From Micropepsaceae bacterium (lineage in GTDB: Bacteria; Pseudomonadota; Alphaproteobacteria; Micropepsales; Micropepsaceae): a stretch of DNA of 12,798 nt. Both the position numbers and the translations under genes were made by a program. How positions within the stretch are numbered: the stretch's first letter is position 1; the number at the start of each line of letters is the position of its first letter. This document shows positions 5,861 through 12,411 of this stretch, in pieces. The stretch is from positions 1-12,798 of the forward strand of contig JANWHR010000082.1 of NCBI GenBank assembly GCA_025450355.1, written 5' to 3'. The notes under the pieces were generated by a model. That model did not search any database. It worked only from the letters and a program-made list of their open reading frames with translations, and was not told the DNA's origin.

Positions 5861-7288
5861 ATGACCAACGAAATCAGCAGGCGCACGGTGTTGCGCGGGG
5901 CGGCGGCGGGCGTGCTCGGCGCCGCCGGAATTTCCGATGCACTGGCCCAGACGGCGCCGCCCAACATCGTGTTCATTCTTGCCGATGATATGGGTTATGC
6001 CGACGTGGCCTGCTATGGCCGGCCCGATCTGCGCACGCCCAATGTCGATGCCATCGCGGCGGGTGGGGTTCGCTTTCTGCAGGCCTATGCCAATTCCGCA
6101 GTCTGCACCGCCAGTCGTACTGCGCTCATAACGGGCCAGTATCAGTACCGCTTTCGCGTTGGGTTGGAGGAGCCGTTGCAGGTGGGAAAACCGGACATCG
6201 GGCTGCCGCCGGAACATTCCACCTTGCCGTCACTGCTGCGCAAAGCGGGATACGGCACGACGCTGATCGGCAAATGGCATCTGGGGATTCTGCCCAAATT
6301 CGGTCCATTGCAGAGCGGCTATGACCATTTCTACGGCTTTCGCGGAGGTTCGCTGGATTACTACGCGCACCAGGGCACCGATCACAAAGACGATCTGTGG
6401 GACGATGATGTTACGGTGCATCGGGACGGATATCTCACCGACCTGCTCGGCGCCCGCGCGGTAGATACCGTCAACGGCTATGCAAAAACGCGACGTCCGT
6501 TTCTCATCAGTCTGCATTTCAATGCCCCCCACTGGCCGTGGGAAGCGCCGGGGGACGAGGCGGAGTCGAACCGTTTGCGCGCGGCTCCGCTGGTCGATTT
6601 CGACGGTGGCACGCAGAGAACCTATCAGCGGATGATCGAGCAGATGGATCTGCAGATCGGCCGCGTGCTCCAGGCACTGGACGCGAACGGATTAACTCAG
6701 AACACGATCGTGATTTTCACCAGCGACAATGGGGGCGAGCGATTCGCCGACACCTGGCCCTTCACCGGTCGCAAGACGGAATTGCTGGAGGGCGGATTGC
6801 GCATTCCCGCGGTCATCCGCTGGCCCGCGCGCATTCCCGCGGGGCGGACCAGAGATCAGGTGATGATCGGCATGGACTGGATGCCGACGCTGCTCTCGGC
6901 CGCCGGTACGCGATCCGATCCGGCCTCTCCGCCCGATGGCATGGATCTGCTGCCTCATCTCGCCGGCAATGCAGCGCCCGTGCCGCGGAAACTGTTCTGG
7001 CGCTACAAGGCCAATGCACAACGCGCGGCGCGCGACGGCGACTGGAAATTCCTGAAGATTCTCGACAACACATTTCTCTTCAACGTGGTTGACGATCCGA
7101 TGGAGCGGGCAAATCTCAAAACCCGCCACAAGGACGTGTACGAGCGGCTCGTCGCCGAATGGCAGCAGTGGAATGCGGCCATGTTGCCCGAAATCGACGA
7201 AAGCAACACGGGCAATTTCAGCGGCGATCAGCTTGCGGACCACATTGGCGCGAGAAAAACGAGCGGCCAGGCAGACAACGGCAAATAA
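5861..7288 (+). CDS. Tat-exported type I sulfatase (formylglycine-dependent family)
   Basis: A 475-residue arylsulfatase-family protein that would hydrolyse sulfate esters outside the cytoplasm. The ATG at 5861 puts a twin-arginine leader (SRRTVLRGAAAG, residues 6-17; cleavage near ALAQT, ~30) at the N-terminus; the frame also opens at a GTG at 5819 that would bury it. No clear Shine-Dalgarno is visible. PNIVFILADDMGYADV (34-49) supplies metal-binding Asp42 and Asp43. CTASR (82-86) holds the Cys converted to formylglycine, with Ala in place of the usual Pro of CxPxR. GKWHLG (137-142) and SDNGG (288-292) complete the active-site signature. Tat export fits a protein modified and folded in the cytoplasm. 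No maturase gene is in the window. The gene is alone on its strand; its substrate cannot be read from sequence. Confidence 0.92.
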   Translation: MTNEISRRTVLRGAAAGVLGAAGISDALAQTAPPNIVFILADDMGYADVACYGRPDLRTPNVDAIAAGGVRFLQAYANSAVCTASRTALITGQYQYRFRVGLEEPLQVGKPDIGLPPEHSTLPSLLRKAGYGTTLIGKWHLGILPKFGPLQSGYDHFYGFRGGSLDYYAHQGTDHKDDLWDDDVTVHRDGYLTDLLGARAVDTVNGYAKTRRPFLISLHFNAPHWPWEAPGDEAESNRLRAAPLVDFDGGTQRTYQRMIEQMDLQIGRVLQALDANGLTQNTIVIFTSDNGGERFADTWPFTGRKTELLEGGLRIPAVIRWPARIPAGRTRDQVMIGMDWMPTLLSAAGTRSDPASPPDGMDLLPHLAGNAAPVPRKLFWRYKANAQRAARDGDWKFLKILDNTFLFNVVDDPMERANLKTRHKDVYERLVAEWQQWNAAMLPEIDESNTGNFSGDQLADHIGARKTSGQADNGK

Positions 7289-7292
7289 CGCC

Positions 7293-7338
7293 GTTGCTGC
7301 CTGCGCAAGCAACTGGTCTTTCCCAACGCCGTGGTTGG
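7293..7338. terminator. Two small hairpins between sulfatase and dienelactone hydrolase
   Basis: GTTGCT (7293-7298) pairs with AGCAAC (7308-7313) around nine bases, followed by TGGTCTTTCC. CCAAC (7323-7327) pairs with GTTGG (7334-7338) around six. They occupy the 67-base gap between two convergent genes, where termination is needed on both strands. Stems are short and T tracts poor, so this is tentative. Confidence 0.27.
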
Positions 7339-7355
7339 CGCGCGCGTTCTCCGGG

Positions 7356-8219
7356 TCAGGCGAGAGTCGATTTGTACAAACCGCCCAGCGCAGTCCAGGC
7401 GCGCTCCGCCTCCGCCATGTTGTAAACCTGGCCGCCCGGAACGCACCAGCCATGGTTGGCGTGATAGACTTCAACCGTCGCAGGACGATGAGCGGCCTCG
7501 AAGGCGGCTTTCAGCTCGTCCTTCACCTTTGGCTCCATCTTGTCGTCATTCTGGGCCTGACAGACCAGGAAGGTCGCATCGGTTTTCGGGATCAGCAGAT
7601 GCGGGCTGTCGGCGTCTTTGGTCACCAGACCATTGCCGCCATGGACACTGCCGACTGCGGCAATGCGTGACGGCACCGCCGCCGCGGTCCGGAACGACAG
7701 CGCCCCGCCCATGCAATAACCCTGCACGCCGGCCTTGCGGTTCCTGTTGGTCTGCGGCTGCGCGTCGAGATAGGCGAGGAAGGCCGTCGCATCGCGGTCG
7801 ATGCCATCATCTTTCATGGCAGCGCGATAACCGAACAGCCGGTTCCGCTGTTCGGGATCATTGAAATTGAAACTTGGCCCAATGACCGGTGCGCGCGCCG
7901 AACGGTAGAACGGGTTGGGCACCAGCACGACATAGCCCTGTGCGGCCAGTCGCCGGCCCATGTCGCGGAACGCCGGCCGCAATCCCATGATATCGGTCCA
8001 GATCAGGACAGCAGGTGCGGTCCCCTGAGCTTGCGGATGATAGAGAACGGCGTCGCAGTTGCCGTCGGGCGTCTTCACCTCGACGTCCTTTTCCACCACG
8101 TCAGTCTGCGCATATGCCGTGCTGGCAACAGCCGCGGCCGCAACGGTCAGAACGCCGAAGCTGCGGCGCGAGAGCCTTGGATCCTCAACCATGCCAGGGT
8201 GAATGAGTTCGTCGCACAT
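7356..8219 (-). CDS. Tat-exported dienelactone hydrolase family protein
   Basis: A 287-residue alpha/beta hydrolase. The ATG at 8219 has AGGAGGG five bases upstream; a longer reading from 8273 would overlap the GFA gene and lacks such a site. The N-terminus carries LSRRSFGVLTVAAAAV (16-31) ending AYAQT, a twin-arginine signal, whereas classical dienelactone hydrolases of the chlorocatechol pathway are cytoplasmic. The triad is visible: nucleophile Cys169 in GYCMGG (167-172), Asp225 or 226 in QNDDKMEP (223-230), and His256 in HANHGWC (253-259). Family members open lactone rings or cleave esters, and many exported ones have unknown substrates. It follows the GFA gene by 40 bases on the same strand and may be cotranscribed with it. 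Ring-cleavage metabolism is suggested by family, not proven. Confidence 0.9.
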   Translation of the reverse strand: MCDELIHPGMVEDPRLSRRSFGVLTVAAAAVASTAYAQTDVVEKDVEVKTPDGNCDAVLYHPQAQGTAPAVLIWTDIMGLRPAFRDMGRRLAAQGYVVLVPNPFYRSARAPVIGPSFNFNDPEQRNRLFGYRAAMKDDGIDRDATAFLAYLDAQPQTNRNRKAGVQGYCMGGALSFRTAAAVPSRIAAVGSVHGGNGLVTKDADSPHLLIPKTDATFLVCQAQNDDKMEPKVKDELKAAFEAAHRPATVEVYHANHGWCVPGGQVYNMAEAERAWTALGGLYKSTLA

Positions 8220-8224
8220 GGAAT

Positions 8225-8231
8225 CCCTCCT
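8225..8231 (-). promoter_or_regulatory. Ribosome binding site of the dienelactone hydrolase gene
   Basis: AGGAGGG on the minus strand, five bases before the ATG at 8219. It decides this start over an upstream ATG at 8273 in the same frame. Confidence 0.75.
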
Positions 8232-8259
8232 GTTGCCGTTCTGCCGTACAAGAACAGCT

Positions 8260-8694
8260 TCAGAACAAAGCAAAGGAGCTTAACTCCCCATTGTCAAGGT
8301 GCTCCGGGGGATTCGCAGCCGCGGTTTCGGGAAACTGCTTTTCCCATTCCTTCCCGTTCGCCGGTCGCACGATCAAATCATCGAATGATCCCGGATCGAG
8401 GCATCTCGCGTTGACGCTGAATCCGTCCGGATGTGAGCGCGGGACGTAGAAGGATTTGACGCCGCAGACGCGGCAAAAGAGATGTCTCGCGGTCCTGGTA
8501 TTGAATTGATACGAGGTCAGATCGTCCTGGCCTGAAAGCAGGGTGAAGCGCGCAGCCGGCACGATCAGATGCAGGTAACCGCTCCTGCCGCAGATCGAAC
8601 AGTTGCAGTCCAGCACCTCAAGCGTCCGGGGAGCGAGCACCTCGAAGCGGACGCGGCCACAGTGGCAACCGCCGCGATGTGTGATCCATTCCAT
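8260..8694 (-). CDS. GFA/CENP-V family zinc-binding protein
   Basis: A 144-residue single-domain protein of the glutathione-dependent formaldehyde-activating enzyme/CENP-V fold, a beta structure built round zinc. Family cysteines are all in place: GGCHCG (Cys10, Cys12), DCNCSICG (Cys30, Cys32, Cys35) and FCRVCGVKSFY (Cys74, Cys77), followed by NARCLD (95-100). The family name comes from Gfa, which promotes glutathione-formaldehyde adduct formation; most homologues are not biochemically defined, so a formaldehyde role is uncertain. The ATG at 8694 lacks a good Shine-Dalgarno but lies 17 bases after the toxin gene stop, so translation may rely on readthrough from the upstream gene. No signal peptide is visible, so it is cytoplasmic, unlike the hydrolase downstream. 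Confidence 0.9.
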   Translation of the reverse strand: MEWITHRGGCHCGRVRFEVLAPRTLEVLDCNCSICGRSGYLHLIVPAARFTLLSGQDDLTSYQFNTRTARHLFCRVCGVKSFYVPRSHPDGFSVNARCLDPGSFDDLIVRPANGKEWEKQFPETAAANPPEHLDNGELSSFALF

Positions 8695-8711
8695 GGTGCG
8701 CGCCGTTGGGC

Positions 8712-9185
8712 TTAGGCAAGCGGGTTAATGCCGCGAAGGCCTGCAGTGGGGCACGCAGCAAGCAGATGGCGGTCGTTGGAATAAATCCGGGTAAACCCTT
8801 CCGCACGTGCGGTGACAAGATGCAATGCGTCCAGCGACCGCAGGAACACTGGTTTGGGCAATTTTGAGAAGATCGCGTGTACGTCTTCGATCAGCGCCGC
8901 CGTGCAGGGAACCAAACGCCACAGGTCGCTATCCAGATCAACTTTGAATTGGCTCTGCAGGGCGTTGAACAGGTGCTGGTCCACGCTTCTTTCCCGCAAT
9001 TTTCGATGGAATGCGGCCGATATTTCGGCCACGGCGATCCCACTGGTGACGACAATGCCTGCCGTCTGCGCCAATCTTCGAACCAGATCGCGTCCGGGCT
9101 CATTCAAATAGAATTTTGCAATCAGGGCGGAGTCGAAATAGATGGGCGTGACAGGCGCTGCCTGGTCAGCGGCTTCGGTCTTCAC
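8712..9185 (-). CDS. vapC: PIN-domain ribonuclease toxin (VapC family)
   Basis: About 157 residues from the GTG at 9185, chosen because GAGG lies nine bases upstream; a second GTG at 9212 lacks an RBS. PIN domains are metal-dependent ribonucleases that in VapC toxins cut tRNA or rRNA and stop growth. The acidic residues are visible: Asp18 in IYFDSALIAKFYLNEPG, Glu54 in VAEISAAF, Asp119 in RSLDALHLVTA and Asp138 in IYSNDRHLL (numbered from the GTG). The active site looks intact. The gene overlaps the antitoxin gene by 20 bases, the usual toxin-antitoxin coupling. The residues before TPIYFD are an unusual extension shaped by that overlap. RNA target unknown. Confidence 0.88.
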   Translation of the reverse strand: MKTEAADQAAPVTPIYFDSALIAKFYLNEPGRDLVRRLAQTAGIVVTSGIAVAEISAAFHRKLRERSVDQHLFNALQSQFKVDLDSDLWRLVPCTAALIEDVHAIFSKLPKPVFLRSLDALHLVTARAEGFTRIYSNDRHLLAACPTAGLRGINPLA

Positions 9186-9423
9186 CGATGACGTCCTCGA
9201 TGGGCGGCCCACCCACGGGGCGATCGAGCACAGCCGCCAATTTTTTCAACGGCTTCCAGTTCGTGAACCGGTTGACGGGTGGTTCAGCACTGACCGGGAC
9301 CAGTTTGGCAACCGGCACATTCCGGTCGCGTACCAGGATTGCGCCATGTTTGCGCGCGCTGCGGACCCAGGCGCCTGTGCGCCGGTGCAATTCGCGAATC
9401 GAGATCTCTTTCATGTGTGACAT
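9166..9423 (-). CDS. Phd/YefM-type antitoxin of the VapC-like toxin
   Basis: An 85-residue protein with the prevent-host-death type N-terminus: KEISIRELHRRTGAWVRSARKHG (residues 5-27), then AILVRDRNVPVAKLVPV (28-44). This half dimerises and binds operator DNA; the C-terminal tail (~45-85, NWKPLKKLAAVLDRP) would wrap the toxin. It is the first gene of the pair and should neutralise the nuclease and repress its own promoter. Two starts are possible, ATG at 9423 or 9414. Neither has a Shine-Dalgarno, so translation may start close to a short or leaderless transcript end. GTGACA occurs twice (9416-9421 and 9424-9429, plus strand) across the start region. Confidence 0.87.
   Translation of the reverse strand: MSHMKEISIRELHRRTGAWVRSARKHGAILVRDRNVPVAKLVPVSAEPPVNRFTNWKPLKKLAAVLDRPVGGPPIEDVIGEDRSR
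9195..9198 (-). promoter_or_regulatory. Ribosome binding site of the toxin gene
   Basis: GAGG on the minus strand, nine bases before the GTG at 9185 and inside the antitoxin coding region. It supports GTG 9185 over GTG 9212. Confidence 0.45.
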
Positions 9424-9437
9424 GGTGACACAATGCG

Positions 9438-9456
9438 CCCAGGCGATAAGCCTGGG
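9438..9456. promoter_or_regulatory. Perfect inverted repeat upstream of the antitoxin, candidate operator
   Basis: CCCAGGC (9438-9444) and GCCTGGG (9450-9456) are perfect complements around GATAA. The repeat is 14 bases before the antitoxin ATG and 36 bases after the end of the AHSA1-type gene. Phd-type antitoxins autoregulate through palindromes at this position, so an operator is the favoured reading. As RNA it would be a GC-rich hairpin, but no T tract follows on either strand, which argues against an intrinsic terminator. Confidence 0.45.
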
Positions 9457-9492
9457 ACGAAATCCCGCATCCGCCGGTAGCCGCTCGCGCGA

Positions 9493-9936
9493 CTACTGAA
9501 CGATTTCCGGCTCGACGAGACGCGCGAGATTCTGCAGCGACTGCTGCCAGCCGAGATAACAGGCCGCTACGGGAATGGCCTCGGGCACGCCTTCCTGCAC
9601 GATGTTCAATTCGGTGCCGACCGGCGTCTCGCGCAGAGTCACGGTGACACTCATTTGCCCCGGCAAATTGGGATCGTCGAACCGATCCGAGTAGCGAAGA
9701 CGTTCATTCGGGACCAGTTCCAGGTATTCGCCTCCGAACGAGTGGCTCTGCCCTGTCGTGAAGTTCCGGAACGACATCTTGTATGTTCCGCCGGCCCTGG
9801 ATTCGAGGTGATGAACGGTGCAGGTGAATCCGTTCGGAGGCAGCCATTTCGCGAGCGCGTCGGCTTCCAGAAACGCGCGATAGATCTTCTCCGGTTTGGT
9901 GGCCAGAACGCGATGCAATCGGACGGTGTTGGGCAT
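9493..9936 (-). CDS. AHSA1-type SRPBCC domain protein
   Basis: A 147-residue protein of the activator-of-Hsp90-ATPase-like SRPBCC group. Signature parts are VRLHRVLATKPEKIYRAFLEADALAKWLPP (residues 5-34), then GGTYKMSFRNF (49-59), GGEYLELVPNERLRYSDRF (68-86), SVTVTLRETPVGTELNIVQEG (96-116) and the C-terminal helix GWQQSLQNLARLVE (129-142). The ATG at 9936 is supported by GGGGAG about nine bases upstream. Bacterial members form a hydrophobic pocket and are mostly uncharacterised; many sit beside regulators, but none is seen here. No signal peptide is visible, unlike the other SRPBCC protein at 3434-3979. It is divergent from the transporter and lies upstream of the toxin-antitoxin pair on the same strand, separated from it by a 69-base gap. 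Confidence 0.88.
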   Translation of the reverse strand: MPNTVRLHRVLATKPEKIYRAFLEADALAKWLPPNGFTCTVHHLESRAGGTYKMSFRNFTTGQSHSFGGEYLELVPNERLRYSDRFDDPNLPGQMSVTVTLRETPVGTELNIVQEGVPEAIPVAACYLGWQQSLQNLARLVEPEIVQ

Positions 9937-10063
9937 GGTGAATTCTCCCCTTCGTGCTCTGCACGTTTACACCGTCGGCAGCACACCGTTCCGGGAAAGC
10001 GACATTCACCCGAAAATTTTTTGCTATGGTCTGCCGTTCTTGCGCGCGAGAGGACGCAGCGGA
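9937..10063. promoter_or_regulatory. Divergent intergenic region (AHSA1-type gene / transporter)
   Basis: These 127 bases should hold promoters for both genes. GGGGAG on the minus strand near 9946-9951 is the RBS of the AHSA1-type gene. On the plus strand an AT-rich run (10012-10022) precedes TATGGT (10025-10030), a weak -10 candidate without a properly spaced -35. AGAGGA (10050-10055) is the likely transporter RBS. No clear operator palindrome was seen. Confidence 0.3.
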
Positions 10064-11377
10064 ATGTCCGCCCATTTGATGGATGAGGCCGCCGAGAAGG
10101 CCCTAATCGCAAAACTGACCTGGCGCCTCGCGCCGCTGCTCACGCTGGGCTTTCTGATCGCCCAGATCGATCGTGCGAATGCCGGGATTGCCGCGCTTCA
10201 AATGAACCACGATATTGGCCTGAACAGCGCCCAATTCGGCATCGGCGCGGGACTGTTCTTCATCTCCTACGTGCTGTTCGAGATTCCCTCGACCATGATC
10301 CAGGCACGGACCGGTGGTCCACGCTGGCTGGCGCGCATCATGATCAGCTGGGGCATCGCATCTGCGATGATGAGCGTCGTCACCGGCCCGTATTCCTTTT
10401 ACGGGATCCGGCTGTTGATCGGCGCGATGGAGGCCGGTTTTCTGCCCGGCGTGATGCTCTATCTCGCGGCATTCTTTCCACCACGGCATCGGGCGGGGAT
10501 CATGGCGCTTTTCGCCATATCGATTCCGCTGTCCAGCGTCGTCGGATCGCCCGTGTCTTCCGCGCTTCTCGGGCTTGACGGCATTCTGGGCCTGCATGGC
10601 TGGCAGTGGATGTTTCTCGCCGAAGGCGTCCCGGCGATCATCACCGGTGTGCTGTTGCTGGTTCTCCTGCCCGGCGATCTTTCCGCGATTGCGTGGCTCG
10701 ACAGCACCGAAAAGTCATGGCTCGTTGGACAACTCGCCGCCGGGGTGGCGGCCACCCGCGTCCCGCATTCCGGCTTTTGGCGGGTCGCATCCAATCCCCA
10801 TGCGCTGATGCTTTCGCTGGCTTTCACTGGCAGCGTCGGCGTGGGTCAGGCGCTCGCATTGTGGCAACCGCAAATGATCAAGGAATTTGGCCTGACCAAT
10901 ATGCAGGTTGGGCTGACGAATGCCGTTCCCTTTGCCCTTGCGGCCGCCGCCATGGTGGTTTGGGCCCAACGTTCCGACCGTTCCGGGGAACGGCTGATGC
11001 ACACGATTTTGCCGTTGGCCATTTCGGCGGTTGCGCTTGCCGGCGCCACCTTCGTGCACCAGCTTTGGTTGCTTGTTGCCGTGCTGTGCCTGACCCAGAT
11101 CGGCGCACAGGCCATGAAGGGACCGTTTCTCGGGCTGACGTCGGAATGGCTTGCGGGACCGGCGGCAGTGATTGGTTTCGCGCAGGTCAACTCTCTGGGA
11201 AACGCGGCGGCATTTCTGACCAGCACATCCATTGGCGTGATCCGGCAGGCGACGGGCAGCTTTCAGCTTGCACTGCTGCCGCTGATGTTCATCGCGGCGC
11301 TGGGCTGCGTTGGCCTGGTGGTGATGGCGCGGCGCGACAACGTGTATCGCCGCCAGCTCGTCGAGCGCGGGGCCTGA
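10064..11377 (+). CDS. MFS transporter, ACS (anion:cation symporter) family
   Basis: A 437-residue inner-membrane protein with about 12 hydrophobic helices and a loop near residues 205-240. The ATG at 10064 is preferred: AGAGGA precedes it at about eight bases, and the frame upstream (to 9896) overlaps the divergent gene and lacks family similarity. N-terminal features match the ACS group: LGFLIAQIDRANAGIAAL (28-45), then LNSAQFGIGAGLFFISYVLF (53-72), EIPS (73-76), and RWLARIMISWGI (87-98). Known members import organic anions such as glucarate, tartrate, phthalate or hydroxyphenylacetate with protons. The exact substrate cannot be inferred, but an aromatic or sugar acid would fit the hydrolases around it. 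It stands alone on its strand, divergent from the AHSA1-type gene and convergent with paralogue B. Confidence 0.9.
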   Translation: MSAHLMDEAAEKALIAKLTWRLAPLLTLGFLIAQIDRANAGIAALQMNHDIGLNSAQFGIGAGLFFISYVLFEIPSTMIQARTGGPRWLARIMISWGIASAMMSVVTGPYSFYGIRLLIGAMEAGFLPGVMLYLAAFFPPRHRAGIMALFAISIPLSSVVGSPVSSALLGLDGILGLHGWQWMFLAEGVPAIITGVLLLVLLPGDLSAIAWLDSTEKSWLVGQLAAGVAATRVPHSGFWRVASNPHALMLSLAFTGSVGVGQALALWQPQMIKEFGLTNMQVGLTNAVPFALAAAAMVVWAQRSDRSGERLMHTILPLAISAVALAGATFVHQLWLLVAVLCLTQIGAQAMKGPFLGLTSEWLAGPAAVIGFAQVNSLGNAAAFLTSTSIGVIRQATGSFQLALLPLMFIAALGCVGLVVMARRDNVYRRQLVERGA

Positions 11378-11382
11378 GCTTT

Positions 11383-11432
11383 CTCCGCCCCGTTTACGGG
11401 AGGAGTGGCGCGAAGCGCCGAGGGGGGCCACT
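11383..11432. terminator. Tandem hairpins between convergent transporter and paralogue B
   Basis: Two structures fill most of the 74-base gap. CCCGT (11389-11393) pairs with ACGGG (11396-11400), extended by CTCC (11383-11386) with GGAG (11402-11405). Next, GGCGC (11407-11411) pairs with GCGCC (11415-11419) round GAA, or alternatively AGTGGC (11404-11409) pairs with GCCACT (11427-11432). The pairings overlap and exclude one another. Position suits termination of both genes, but no T tract is present. Confidence 0.4.
11411..11428 (+). repeat. Intergenic repeat copy 2
   Basis: Matches 4007-4024 at 17 of 18 positions (CGAAGCGCC, one variable base, AGGGGGGC). The flanks differ: here it is enclosed by AGTGGC/GCCACT arms instead of a perfect nine-base stem. 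Confidence 0.45.
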
Positions 11433-11451
11433 GCGTTCGCCTGACGCGGCT

Positions 11452-12342
11452 CTAAAAATCCGGTTTCACCGTCTGCGGGATGGGCGGCGCTTCGGCGCCG
11501 AACAGGCTGCCGGGATTTTCCGCGCAGCTTGCTTCCAGAATGGGCCCCGCCGCCGACGTCGATGAAAGCGGATTGAACACGTCCGTCGGCTCTGCAACGA
11601 CCGGTTCCACGCGGCGATAGGTCTGCCTCGCATTCCAGGGTGTCGTGAATGCGCCCGGATCTTCGACGTGCAGTGAAACCTCCATCCGCAATCCGCGGCC
11701 GGTCATCCGGAAGCGCTCAATCGTATGCAGCTGCTCCGTATGCGGCGTTTCGTATTGATCGATATAGGTCCGCGTCGTGCTTCCGATCGTATCCACAACC
11801 AGCGTGTCACCTTCGTAATGGCCAACGGATTCGCCGAACCACGACGGTTTCGGGTGCGGCGAATGGGGCACGTTCATGTAGATGTGGCGCACCTGATGGT
11901 CCGCTTGCCAGATCATCAGGACTTCTTTTGGCGCTTGCACGAAATAGACCGGTTGCACGGCATAGGTCAGAAAAGCGGGCGTTCCCACCGGCCAACAACT
12001 CGCCTGCTGGGAAAACGCGGGTTTTCCCGCCAGAATACGCTGGTTCCTCTGGCGGATATGGTCGCTGGCCCAGGGTTGCAGGATCGGCGCATTCGCATTG
12101 CCCATCGCGAAGCGCGCCTGGGCATCGCGCGAGCGCACCTCATTGTTGGACACCAGCGATTGCCCCGGCGCCGGGCCGACGGGACCGGGTCCGCTCGCGG
12201 GCGGCAGCAGCCTGACACCGCCTGATACCCACCCTACCGAAGGGTTCGGCGCGAAATCGGGCGCCTCATCGCGGGCCACGGCTGCGGCTACGAAGACGGA
12301 AGTGAGAAACAAACCTGCTGAAATGCGTGCTGTGACACTCAC
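11452..12342 (-). CDS. Secreted protein of an uncharacterised family (paralogue B)
   Basis: A 296-residue homologue of the protein at 1396-2382. The start is a GTG at 12342 with GGGAG eight bases upstream; an ATG five bases earlier is out of frame and stops at once. Residues 1-23 are a clean signal peptide (SVTARISAGLFLTSVFVAAA). The mature protein begins APDFAPNP (27-34). Shared blocks are SCWPVG (115-120), WQADHQVRHIYMNVPHS (145-161), GESVGHYEGDTLVVDTIG (170-187), HVEDPGAF (225-232), SCAEN (272-276) and the C-terminal PDF. Cys116 and Cys273 correspond to Cys145 and Cys305 of paralogue A. The central half is much better conserved than residues ~35-85, so the core block is probably the functional site. 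No known catalytic motif is recognised. It lies 69 bases after the coiled-coil gene on the same strand and may be cotranscribed. Confidence 0.88.
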   Translation of the reverse strand: MSVTARISAGLFLTSVFVAAAVARDEAPDFAPNPSVGWVSGGVRLLPPASGPGPVGPAPGQSLVSNNEVRSRDAQARFAMGNANAPILQPWASDHIRQRNQRILAGKPAFSQQASCWPVGTPAFLTYAVQPVYFVQAPKEVLMIWQADHQVRHIYMNVPHSPHPKPSWFGESVGHYEGDTLVVDTIGSTTRTYIDQYETPHTEQLHTIERFRMTGRGLRMEVSLHVEDPGAFTTPWNARQTYRRVEPVVAEPTDVFNPLSSTSAAGPILEASCAENPGSLFGAEAPPIPQTVKPDF

Positions 12343-12411
12343 GCCATTCTCTCCCAGGGCGCCGCGGGAGAGCGAGGATAGCAGGAATTGCGACGTCCTG
12401 CTTTGGCGCTC

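Noticed and set aside
6692..7474. Minus-strand open frame opposite the end of the sulfatase
   Set aside because: No domain or RBS; the sulfatase signature SDNGG and C-terminal family sequence account for the region.
8220..8273. N-terminal extension of the dienelactone hydrolase from an ATG at 8273
   Set aside because: It would overlap the GFA gene and bury the twin-arginine leader further inside; AGGAGGG five bases before 8219 is decisive.
9896..10063. N-terminal extension of the MFS transporter
   Set aside because: It overlaps the divergent AHSA1-type coding region and adds polar sequence unlike the family; ATG 10064 has an RBS.
11485..11500. CGGCGC-TTCG-GCGCCG palindrome near the end of paralogue B
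   Set aside because: A perfect stem with a stable tetraloop type, but it is inside the coding sequence (Gly-Ala-Glu-Ala-Pro codons) and has no T tract; coding use explains it.
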